A stretch of DNA of 64,000 nt, taken from assembly GCA_030448185.1 (NCBI GenBank), contig JAUJNL010000025.1, positions 1-64,000 on the forward strand. Direction: 5' to 3'. The DNA comes from Cytophagales bacterium (GTDB taxonomy: Bacteria > Bacteroidota > Bacteroidia > Cytophagales > 172606-1). The translations under genes and the position numbers were made by a program. The notes beneath the pieces are model-generated. The model saw only the letters and a list, made by a program, of their open reading frames with translations, was not told the origin of the DNA and searched no databases. Positions 18,945-27,805 of the stretch are shown one piece after another (within the stretch, counting starts at the first letter, position 1; every line of letters starts with the position of its first letter).

Positions 18945-20215
18945 TAGGTACTACTTATTCCTATTCCCGCACCTCGGTAAACCCTTTGCTGGCGTCATCA
19001 AGCACCAGTATCAGTCATTACCCCGGAAGGCTTCTCCCGGCGGATCAAACTCTTTGGCATTGGTATTTTCAACTTTCCCATGCGGGCTGCGGCCCCGCTT
19101 CTTGGATTATACCACCAGCCGGTAATGGTTTTGCCGGTAATTTTAGTCAAGTCTACTTTGGCAGGCTCTCCACCGGGAAATAGACCATAATGCAGCTGCC
19201 ATCATCGGTACGGGCCGCCCTAACCCGGTTCAGGCTACTATCGGCAACGGATAACAAAGTCTGGTCGGGAATAGGCCGTGTAGCGTTTTCAGATACGTCA
19301 TCTGCTCGGCGCCAGGTTGGTCCATTGCCTCTTTCCACGGAGTACGGGCATCCGTAACGGACTCACGACCAGGCTGCCAGAACTGCCAGATGTTATGATT
19401 GCCATAGGTATGCCCGCAGGCACCGGCAAGCATAGACCAGTAAGCCGCCTGCCGTGTATCAAAATCATCAAAATAGCCGTTCTCCTTCTTTCTACCCACC
19501 GGATGGTCTTCATATCGGGGCTCTCCGTCCAACACGGGCTTCACTGGACTTAATTCCTGGGCTTCTATGGTTTTTTCATAATTGGGGACATCAGGCTCCG
19601 TGCCCTGATTGAAACATATTGAAGTCGAGCCAGGCATCCTGGTGAAAGAACTGCGATGAACTTGTTCTGCCCTGAGGGTGGTAGGTAATTAACTGACTAT
19701 TTCCGACGGCGCTACGAATTTCGCTCGGCCATACTGCGAATGATAGCCCGGTGCAGGTCATTTTCTGGGTTCCGATCTCCACCCAATATCCAGATGATGG
19801 GTTTATCCTTATAGCGGTTGCCTAGCCAGCCCCGCTATTGCCGGGCATTGTCAGGCGTAAAAATTTCTGGGCCTACGCCCCATTTTTTATTGAATTTGTC
19901 GCCCCAGGTCGGCGCAGTCCGGTGAACATCCCCAATGAAGCAGTTTTATTCACAATATAATCTACATGTTCGAGTAGGCTTCATCGGGTTGTGCCGGATT
20001 GTTGTTCTTTAAGGGAACATGCCCATAGGTACCTCGGTACAGACAGGCCACTGAACTCCGCTAATACCACTGCCTGAATTACCGTAAAGCCTTTCTGGGC
20101 GCGGTTTTCCAGGTACTCATCTGCCTCATCGCGGGTAAGCCGGTGAAATAGCTTGTCTCAAATAAAAGAAAGGAGTGCCATCCTGATAGGTAATGTCTCT
20201 TATCGGAACTAATTT
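18945..20215 (-). pseudogene. GH140-like (DUF4038) glycoside hydrolase relic
   Basis: Apiosidase-type glycoside hydrolases of the DUF4038/GH140 group act on pectin side chains. In shifting frames the whole enzyme can be followed: YQDGTPFFYL and [18 protein letters not shown] at the N-terminus (about 20200-20110), [16 protein letters not shown], then DAWLDFNMFQSGHG, KPVLDGEPRYEDHPV, FDDFDTRQAAYWSMLAGACG with HTYGNHNIWQFW, and the C-terminal ITGWWYNPRSG. The longest intact piece is 19230-19637. At least eight indels are needed, so it is a true relic rather than a single error. No signal peptide could be recovered. Confidence 0.75.
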
Positions 20216-20689
20216 TTAGAGATTGTGCTGCTGAAAGGCTTGCCCACACATCAAGCTGCTAAACACAAAGCTGTATGGTTGTCCTATTTATGAGTGACAG
20301 AAAGCACTTAGTTATAAAGCCGTTAATTTATTAGACTATTGAAAGTATTTTGTAGCCAATAAGGCTTTTGAAAAACACGTCATTGCGTCGCAATCTTTAG
20401 CAGCGCATTAATCCCTCCGGAGCTACCGACCAGACTATTTTAGGCTGAAGCCTTTTGATTCTTCGCTCATTCTTCCCTCCGAAGACAGTTTTATTCACAA
20501 TATTTTCAATAGTCCTACATAGTTAAGCGAAAAAAGGTCGTAGCTGCGAAACTTGACACTTCATCGGGCCTCAATGATGCAAACTTTCTGGCGTTAACCG
20601 GATTTTATGATTGTTCACCGTACTTTAAGGGAACATGCCCAATGAGTTGAGGCATTGACTGGGTAGACTTCAACAGACAATGGAGTTTT

Positions 20690-21390
20690 TAGGCGTAGTC
20701 ACAGTTTTATGGGTAAGAACTCAAACGCTAAGTTTCGGACCCGATGCACATCGTCGCAGGTGAGTCGGGGATTAGGCAAAGCCGTCGTGGAAAGTAATCG
20801 GTTGTATCAATGTGAGCTTGAAGCAAACCTGGGTAATCGAGGCCACGCAAACTCCGGCTGGTTTAGCTACTCAAAAGACAGGGATTCTATGTACTCTTAG
20901 ACTGCCTACCCCATATACAGTCGATTGTTTACTTTGTCGCTGACGGTTTGCCAAGAAAGGTGTTTACAGCCTTAGGCAGGCTGGTAAGCACTTAATCACT
21001 AAACTCCGCTCGGATGCCGATTTGTACTCCTTGTGGGATAAGCCCCGAAAAAGGACAGCGAGGCCCTTCACGGAAGTATGCGGGTAGGTGGACTTTTCCG
21101 ACTTAACTGCTTGGCTGATAGGTACACTTATCTGCAACTCTACTGCCAGCGCTGAACTATAATAGTCGTCTTGGTGCGCAATAGAAGACGAACAAATATG
21201 TACTGCTAGCTTCTACCGATCTTGAAAGGTAGTAGAATATTACCAACTGCGGTTTACTGAACATCACAGTTTATGCTAAAACGGGATCAAGACAAGCTGG
21301 ACTTATAATCTCGCTTTGAGTGCGGTTAAAGCTCGGGCTGCTTTGCAGGCACGCAAACTCGTTGAATGCTTTCATCCGAAGACAAACTAA
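20690..21390 (+). pseudogene. Relic of a second DDE transposase
   Basis: Short conserved-looking strings appear in different frames on the plus strand: VYFVADGLFAKKGV-like sequence at about 20930, then LRQAGKHLITKLRSDADLY at about 20970-21025, RVDFSDLTAWLIDRYTYLQL with YCQRLNYNSRLGAQ at about 21090-21180, YYQLRFTEHH near 21240 and TYNLALSAVKARAALQARK near 21300. The order (DG, RxDADLY, long basic gap, YQxRFxxE) is that of IS4-like transposases that carry a Y-(2)-R-(3)-E signature. The family call is tentative. There is no intact frame. Confidence 0.45.
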
Positions 21391-22634
21391 CCAGCACATT
21401 GCCCAACTATTTATGAGCAACTTGCCCAACTACCCCAATTGACCTAATTCATTTCAATACCCTCAATCTCCAGTTTTGGCCTATAAGGCTGCTTAGAATT
21501 ATCCTGTATCCTGTCCGCACTATTGTTATTTTATTACCCTACTACTTGAGCAAGCAGACCTAATTTACTACAGGGCCATTACATCCAAATTTGATGTATT
21601 TTAGGATAAAAAGTGATTCCAAATGATCAATAAGGAAATAAATCATTTGAATCACCAATCACCTTACAGAATAGTACCAGGAAATTCGACAAGACGGATA
21701 ACTGCTCATTTCCCTAATTAACGTCAATGTACAATCAAAAGCCCTTTTAGATGCAAACGCCCTAAAATTTACTACATCTTTTGTAGTAGTTTAAATAATT
21801 AATTTTCCTTTCCGGCAGGTAGTAATCAGAACGGAAAAAGCACCAGTGATCATTTTAACTCATTTCCGTGCCAACGTCAAAGTGTAGGATAGTAACTGTC
21901 AATGCGATTCCGTAATGCCTGAAGAATCGTATCATAATGGTTTCAAAAATAAAGCGTGTGATTTATCATGAATTTTGTCCGGTTGCCGGGCCCGATCCAA
22001 TCCCAGAATATCGGTGAAGCATGACTGAAAAACTTCTTCCCTACATTGACAAACCCCGTACTTCGGGTATAAAATGAATTTCGCTACAAGTAGAAAAGGG
22101 ATAATTTGACAGGTTGATTGCATTTAAAAGTACAATAAATCGACCTGTTTTTCCTTGAATAATTCTAATTTTAAAAAAGGAATCGTTCCTGGACTTTTTT
22201 CAGAAACTATCCTTTACAAAATATTTGACAAATTTTCGTTCAAAATAGAAAGCTGAAACTACATTGCCAAATTTTATTTGAAATTTAAATGCGTTCAACC
22301 TGAAGCATTGAAAAAAAACTATTTAGCCCAGAAGTAGGAACTTGCTCGATCTTGACATTTTTGAAAATCAGAATACTAGCGTTTTCAGGAGAAACAAAGG
22401 TGTTTTCAGTTGCTGATCACGTGTTAAGTCAGATCTTCGAAAAAGGTCGAAAGAAACGGTACTCCGGTGCAAGTCTTAGAGCTTTGGAGAGAAGATGTCC
22501 TACTGACGGTTGACAACCTACATGCAAGACTTTACATTTTCAATACTTAAATCAGGAGAGCTGCTAAAAGAAAAACAGCCCCAATATGCAGACCTCTAAT
22601 TTTACTCCAGCTAAAAATAGAAGTGCTTTCAATC
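21391..22634. other. Non-coding, AT-rich stretch with no recognised gene
   Basis: About 1.2 kb between the transposase relic and the STAS-like gene. Several short frames exist but none resembles a known family. The minus-strand frame at 21932-22123 (63 codons) has no visible domain. The sequence from 22130 to 22340 is markedly A/T-rich. It may be further decayed mobile DNA. Confidence 0.4.
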
Positions 22635-23051
22635 ATGGAAAAAGTAGAAGTTAGACAGCAATTCTTATTTGAAAACCGGTCCGTTACGCTGTCTTTATTA
22701 GAGGATAGTGTATTATTAGTGGCCTACAAGAACCGGGCATCTAATGAAGAATACGGGCTGAACTTGACCAAGCAGCTAGAACTGGTTAAAAAACATAAAG
22801 TTGCCAAAGCCGTGTTTGATTTGCGGAAGATGGGCGTATTGAGTGCCGAGAATCAGCAGTATACCAGTCAAGTATTTATGCCGCAAATCACGCAGGCCGG
22901 TCTAAAACATTCTGCCTTGGTTGTTCCCCAAGACATCTTCGGTGAAGCTTCTGCTAAAAATGTAACTAACAAAGTGAAAAATGAGGTTGTTTTCTCAGTC
23001 CACTATTTCAGTGACTTGGCTCAGGGAGTAGCTTGGCTAAAAAGCTTCTAA
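22635..23051 (+). CDS. STAS/SpoIIAA-like small protein
   Basis: 138 residues from the ATG at 22635 (an in-frame ATG-like start lies 12 bases upstream). The layout is that of a SpoIIAA/STAS-like alpha/beta fold: a strand with VTLSLLEDSVLLVAYKN, a helix EEYGLNLTKQLELVKKHK, a strand AKAVFDLRKMGVLS and a closing amphipathic helix YFSDLAQGVAWLKS. Bacteroidota carry many such stand-alone proteins of unknown function. It is intact in the middle of a decayed region, so it is probably used. It is convergent with the membrane protein at 23210. Confidence 0.6.
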   Translation: MEKVEVRQQFLFENRSVTLSLLEDSVLLVAYKNRASNEEYGLNLTKQLELVKKHKVAKAVFDLRKMGVLSAENQQYTSQVFMPQITQAGLKHSALVVPQDIFGEASAKNVTNKVKNEVVFSVHYFSDLAQGVAWLKSF

Positions 23052-23209
23052 AATGAAATAACTGCTTGTTTTTATAAGTTAAGACCGAGGAGTCGTTTGA
23101 AATTATACCCTAACAAGTAGGGTAAGCGCGAAGTTTTTATAAACAGAAGGAAACCGGTTGTAGTAACAACCAAGGTTCATTTACCCTTTAGGGTTTACCA
23201 TCACCCTTC

Positions 23210-24430
23210 CTACTCCTGTTTGAAAATGTCAAAAGAGAAATGGGTAGTCATATTAGATAACATGGCTACAGTCGTAAGTACCAAACCATACAGTCCGACG
23301 AACTGATAGGCCTCCCAGGATAACCAGGCAGCGATGACCAAAGGCACAATCACGCAAATCGACCGGAAAACTGTCCGCATGGAAGTAAAGATAAAATGTT
23401 CTCCTGCTGGAATACGGGCATTATAGGCATGATACTTTAAGCGGCAATAGCTATACAAACCAGCCATTTCATGGAATAGCAAACTGGCAATAATACCCGT
23501 TTGAACGGCATAAAAAACGTGCACCATCTTATATTCGCGGCCCCAGATCATCCAGGTTTCTGGCAGTAAGAAACGCAGTACGACATAAGCTACCAGGATC
23601 AACAGTAGGGCATTGGTGAGCTTAACGGCAAATCCTAAACCGGTTTCCAGTGATTTTTGCTTCAGATTGAGCAGGAAAACGGACACAGCAGACACCATTA
23701 CTCCGCTTAAAGCTAATACCAGCGGCAATATAACCGGTCCGGAAACCCAGGCTGAAATCCTGGTTACATTCATTTCCGATAGGCTGGCCCCTAGCAGCAT
23801 CCCTGCCGTAATTGCCGCCGCAAAAGCATCCATCCGATCAGCCTTTAATATTTTTGGATGAGAAGGTTTCGCACTCTTTCCCCGGTATAGATAGGCCATT
23901 AGCAAAGCAGTGGAAGAACCTAAGGCAAAGCCCGACAGGAGAGACAAAGTCGGGTAAAGGCCCCATTGAAAACCAGGTTGGTAAGTCAGCAGGACCAGCA
24001 ACAAGGATAGCAGGCAAAATATCAGGTTCCGGATGTTTACGAAGGCTTTACCAGCCGAGAGAGGCACGCTGAAGGGAGTCTGGTTGCCAAAAGAGATCTG
24101 TAACATGCGCTGGATATCAGCTGATAAAGTGGTAAAAGTGATTCCAAGCCCGGTACTAATCAATCCGGCAATTAAAGCAGCTTGGCCAATATGGAGGTAC
24201 TTATCAGCCGTAGCCGTGTAGCAAAGTGACAATACCAAACCTGAAAGCAATAAGACGGTAAGCGGTTTGTACGCCGACTGCAGCCAGTCTTCGAGTTTCT
24301 GCCCAAAAGCTCCGAACACAGCTTGCACCTTCTCCGCATTTTCGGTAATTCCTATGAGCCAGGTCAGTCGCAGGGTAGTCAGAACAAGCAAGGCACTCCC
24401 AAAAAAAGATAGGTTTAAAATATTTTCCAT
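23210..24430 (-). CDS. Shortened, apparently inactive relative of membrane-bound pyrophosphatases
   Basis: A 406-residue protein with about ten hydrophobic segments. Three parts recall H+/Na+-translocating pyrophosphatases (HppA). Near the start, NAEKVQAVFGAFGQKLEDWL resembles the cytosolic helix of HppA (GxxAFLxRQY). ISAWVSGPVILPLVLALSGV (about 229-248) resembles the YPLxIxAxxIxAS helix. The last 80 residues, from YSYCRLKYHAYNARIP to YGLVLTTVAMLSNMTTHFSF, parallel ITEYYT...PV and LYGIAIAAVGMLSTLGITLA of HppA. The phosphate/metal motifs (DVGADLVGK, DNVGDN) and the C-terminal third are absent; HppA is about 650-800 residues. Pumping seems impossible, so a scaffolding or sensor role is conceivable. 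This family link rests on my reading of short motifs. Confidence 0.55.
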   Translation of the reverse strand: MENILNLSFFGSALLVLTTLRLTWLIGITENAEKVQAVFGAFGQKLEDWLQSAYKPLTVLLLSGLVLSLCYTATADKYLHIGQAALIAGLISTGLGITFTTLSADIQRMLQISFGNQTPFSVPLSAGKAFVNIRNLIFCLLSLLLVLLTYQPGFQWGLYPTLSLLSGFALGSSTALLMAYLYRGKSAKPSHPKILKADRMDAFAAAITAGMLLGASLSEMNVTRISAWVSGPVILPLVLALSGVMVSAVSVFLLNLKQKSLETGLGFAVKLTNALLLILVAYVVLRFLLPETWMIWGREYKMVHVFYAVQTGIIASLLFHEMAGLYSYCRLKYHAYNARIPAGEHFIFTSMRTVFRSICVIVPLVIAAWLSWEAYQFVGLYGLVLTTVAMLSNMTTHFSFDIFKQE

Positions 24431-24718
24431 AACAAATTTTTAAAAACAATACATTCAGTAATTATCTGTCGCTACCATCTTCCTACTCAAAAAATGTTAT
24501 CAGAAAGGCCTGGAAACGCCAAAAAGTTTACAGACAAGGACTTTACGATTGTTAATAATAAAAGTTGTAAAAGGTAAACAAGGCCTACGTTACGACGAAT
24601 ATAGCAATTCCCGGATAACTTCCAAAAAACTTACATTCTAAACCTAATCTGCAGGGTTGAACTTCTATTGCCCGATTATTGCTGTATGATTAGAGTAAAT
24701 TGCCGAAAATTGATAAGT

Positions 24719-25907
24719 ATGAGAATACCCTATTGGCTGGTTCTGACCTTTTTTAGCTTTTTAACTGCCCGGGCTCAGCAACAGGCTATGCCCAAAATGC
24801 TGCTGCTGGATATGGATACGCAGGTGCAGGCAACGCGGGCCGTAAATGATATGTATAACTTCAAGTTTGAAAAGGCCGAAAGAGAATTTGGGTGGTTTAA
24901 GTTAAATCATCCTACTCACCCACTGCCTGACTTCTTGCTTGGTTTGAGTGAGTGGTGGAAGATAGTTCCCAATATTGACAACCAGCAATACGACACTAAG
25001 TTTCTGGCTTACATGGATAGTGCCATTACCAAGGCCGAGAAATTGTACGATGCCGACAAAAACAATGTAGAGGCAGCCTTTTTTCTGGCGGGAGCCTACG
25101 GGTTCAAAGGGCGTTTGTACTCCGAACGCAAGGATTGGCGTAAAGCTGCAGTGGCTAGTAAAAATGCACTTAATTACCTGGACAAATTCCGGGACGTGGT
25201 GAACTGAGCCCTGAGTTTTTGTTCGGCGACGCCCTCTATAACTACTACCGTGACTGGGTTCCGGAAAACTATCCGAGTCTAAAACCCATTCTATGGTTAT
25301 TTCCCAAAGGGGACAAATCTAAAGGGGTGAAGCAGTTGGAAGACGTGGCCAACAATGCTTTCTATACCCGTACCGAAGCGCAGCTTCCTCATGCGCATTT
25401 ACAGTGAAGAGAATCAGGAGCAGAAGAGCATGAACTGGCCAAATACCTGCACAATACTTTTCCGGATAATGCTTACTTTGAGCGGTACTATGCCCGGCTG
25501 GCTTTACCCAGGGACGGTTCGCTGATGCCGAACAGATGTCACTGAGTTTGCTTACGAAACTGGATCAAGGAATGCCTGGCTATGAGTTTACCAGTGGCCG
25601 CTACGCCAGCTATTACCTGGGTTACATCTATCAGGAGAACGTAGCTAAAGACTTAGAGAAAGCAAAAGCAAACTAAACGGACAGTGGTGTACTCTGAGCA
25701 AGGCAAAAGCCTTTGAGAGTGGCTATTACCTGGGAGCCCTGTCCACATTGGCCCGTATTTACGACCGTGAAGGCAACGTGGAGGAAGCAGGTAAGTATTA
25801 CAATGTGCTGCTCGAACGGGCCAAAAGAAAATCCGATTACCACGATGAGGCCAAAAAATACCTGAATGCGCACAAAGAAAGCGTCGCCGGAGAGACTAAT
25901 TCTCTAA
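24719..25907 (+). pseudogene. TPR-containing exported protein, frameshifted
   Basis: Start at 24719 gives the signal peptide MRIPYWLVLTFFSFLTARAQ. Tetratricopeptide-like helices follow: DMYNFKFEKAEREFGWFKLN, FFLAGAYGFKGRLYSERKDW and ARIYDREGNVEEAGKYYNVL. Similar stand-alone periplasmic TPR proteins (about 390 residues) are common in Cytophagales. The frame changes near 25205, 25395, 25420, 25510 and 25670, each by one base or so, with conserved sequence on both sides. The last piece continues to about 25907. It is directly followed by a Wzz-like gene. Confidence 0.7.
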
Positions 25908-25981
25908 CTATTCACTACCGATCATATATTATCTATATTTTTGCGACCGGAAGCACGCACATAACTCAAAAATCCTTATTC

Positions 25982-26837
25982 ATGCCAGTAATTGAATCCA
26001 ATTACGAAAGTAAAAACGAAGAAATAGACCTTTTAAAACTGCTCAAAGCTCTTATTAAGTACCTTCATGATTATAAAATCTTGTTACTGAGCCTGGTAAC
26101 AGCGGGGCTTTTGGGTGGCTATCTTGCCTACGGTCTGCTACCTCCGGTTTATAAGGTCAGTATGATTGCTGATTCTAATGTATTAAGCAGTATTGAAATT
26201 ATAAGCATCACTAGTCTTGGCATGATCTTCTGGAGAAGCGGGAAAGGACAGTATTAGCCCATCGGCTTAATCTGAGTGAGGAAACTATTTATAAATTAAA
26301 AGACATTGAAGCTGATCTTACCAATAAAAAGTTCATTGGCTCGGCTCCCGACGATGATCCTTTTATTATAACGGCTACGGTCAGTGATAATACAATTCTT
26401 GACTCCTTACAGGCAGGTATTATTTACTATCTGGAAAATAATCGATTTGTAAGAGCGGGTGACGATGAAAAGACAGAATATGGATTCGCTGCGGCAAGCC
26501 ATCAACAGGCAGATTGCCGACTTGAATGAGATGAAACGAGCCATCCAACAATTGATCGAAAACGGAGGAATCGAAGGAAAAGCAGGAAATATGGTGATGG
26601 CTGAGCCAGAAGGGCATTAGTGGATTGATTATTGAGCTGTACGGCAAGCGCCTGGAGATAGATGAAAAAATCAAATTTTTTGGATGAGATACAGGTTATT
26701 CAGGGTTTTACCGTTTCAATAAGCCAGATGGTCCCAAACTATCATTATGTCTTATAATTGGATTAGCTACCGGCCTGTTGGCGGCAATACTCGCGATTGT
26801 GACCAGAAATATTAAGCGGCAGTTAGAGCTTCAGTAA
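25982..26837 (+). pseudogene. Wzz-like chain-length determinant protein, frameshifted
   Basis: Wzz proteins regulate polysaccharide length from the inner membrane, with a TM helix at each end. The N-terminus from 25982 reads MPVIESNYESKNEEIDLLKL, then a TM (ILLLSLVTAGLLGGYLAYGL). The frame is lost near 26200, resumes as LNLSEETIYKLKDIEADLTN, then near 26460 as MDSLRQAINRQIADLNEMKR, and closes with the second TM (LIGLATGLLAAILAIVTR) and a TAA at 26835-26837. At least four indels. No polysaccharide operon is around it, but a WecG/TagA-type transferase lies 6 kb away. Confidence 0.65.
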
Positions 26838-26858
26838 GTCTGCACCAACCGCATCTTT

Positions 26859-26895
26859 AACGTAAAGGGCCACGATTCGGGCGGCCCTTTACGTT
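26859..26895. terminator. Bidirectional hairpin between convergent genes
   Basis: A perfect 13-bp stem, AACGTAAAGGGCC (26859-26871) with GGCCCTTTACGTT (26883-26895). It lies between the Wzz-like gene and the Lrp gene. U-tracts are poor on both sides. Confidence 0.65.
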
Positions 26896-26925
26896 GGTAT
26901 AACTTCTTGAGGATTTACTCTTTGG

Positions 26926-27414
26926 TTAACGGTCGGCCGGAATGGGCAGTACCTTACTGTTTTTAAAAGTAGACAGAATCACCATGGATTGCATACTGTC
27001 AATTTCTTCAATGTCACTCACCTTCTCCAGAATCAGTTTCTGATACGAAGGAATATCTTTGGTGATAATTTTTAGCAGACAATCTCAACTACCCGTTACG
27101 TGGTGGCACTCAATAATTTCGTCAATGTCCTTGATTTTACTCACAAACCCATCAATGTACGTCTTCTTATGGCCAATCAGGCTGACCTGCACAAAAGTAG
27201 TTACACCCAATCCGATTTTTTCAGTATCTAACTGGGCATGATAACTCCGAATCAATCCGGCATTTTCTAATTTTTTTACTCTCTCCAGCGTAGGTGCGGG
27301 AGATAGCCCTATCTCTTTAGAGAGATGAGCATTCGTGATCTTAGCGTTGCTCTGCAAAATCTCCAGAATTTTGCGATCAATCTGGTCAAGTTTTATGATA
27401 CCGTTAGCATTCAT
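26926..27414 (-). CDS. Lrp/AsnC family regulator with an in-frame TGA
   Basis: A leucine-responsive-type regulator of 162 codons. Residues 8-60 form the winged helix-turn-helix (LDQIDRKILEILQSNAKI, EIGLSPAPTLERVKKLENAG). The effector/oligomer (RAM) domain follows, with VSLIGHKKTYIDGF and IIECHHVTGS. At 27085-27087 a TGA interrupts the frame exactly where relatives have an aromatic or other residue (VTG-x-x-D-LLK). The same frame then continues with DCLLKIITKDIPSYQKLILE and the expected closing strand to a TAA at 26926. A single substitution (for example TGG to TGA) explains it. As sequenced the product would lack the second half of its effector domain. Confidence 0.8.
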
Positions 27415-27487
27415 AAATAACGAATTTTATTCGGCGTAAAATGGGTTTATTTCAATTATTTATTCCCCAAATGTAATTTTATGACTA

Positions 27488-27495
27488 CAAATATA
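27488..27495 (-). promoter_or_regulatory. Bacteroidota -7 box upstream of the Lrp gene
   Basis: On the minus strand this reads TATATTTG, a match to the TAnnTTTG box of Bacteroidota primary promoters, 73 bases before the ATG. I see no clear TTG box at the ideal distance. Confidence 0.4.
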
Positions 27496-27611
27496 GTTTA
27501 TTACTTTACAATAGAAAATTTTATTCTTCTTTGGAATGCATCTTTAAAATTCTCTAACTGAGTTCTGTTTATTAGCAGGAAGGGTTATTCGAAAGTAGGG
27601 CTGCTAAAATG

Positions 27612-27647
27612 AAAATGCCTTTCACAGCAGCATGTGAAAGGCATTTT
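27612..27647 (-). terminator. Intrinsic terminator of tRNA-His
   Basis: A perfect 14-bp stem (AAAATGCCTTTCAC at 27612-27625 with GTGAAAGGCATTTT at 27634-27647), 8-base loop, and T-rich tail on the minus strand. It starts 8 bases beyond the end of tRNA-His. Confidence 0.88.
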
Positions 27648-27654
27648 TGTAAAG

Positions 27655-27729
27655 GGAGGGAGACGGGGTTCGAACCCGCGACCTCCTGAACCACAATCAG
27701 GCGCTCTAACCAGCTGAGCTACAACCTCC
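27655..27729 (-). tRNA. tRNA-His (GTG)
   Basis: Full cloverleaf on the minus strand: the anticodon stem CCTGA/TCAGG frames the loop TTGTGGT with anticodon GTG. The T-arm is GCGGG-TTCGAAC-CCCGT, and the D-arm has GCTC...GAGC. The extra G(-1) faces C73, the identity mark of tRNA-His. In the acceptor stem pairs 5:68 (T-C) and 6:67 (T-T) are mismatched, where A67 and A68 would be expected; see findings. Confidence 0.9.
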
Positions 27730-27805
27730 GTTTAACAATGCACAAAAGTAGTAGTTTTGCTACTACTTTACAAGAATGCAAATCAGTTTTTGGGAATAAT
27801 GCAGG

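Noticed and set aside
21932-22123. A 63-codon minus-strand frame in the AT-rich stretch
   Set aside because: No family similarity, no promoter or terminator, and it lies within decayed DNA.
27085-27087. The in-frame TGA of the Lrp gene as selenocysteine or a recoded stop
   Set aside because: No SECIS-like hairpin was seen next to it, relatives have ordinary residues there, and other genes in the window use TGA as a normal stop.
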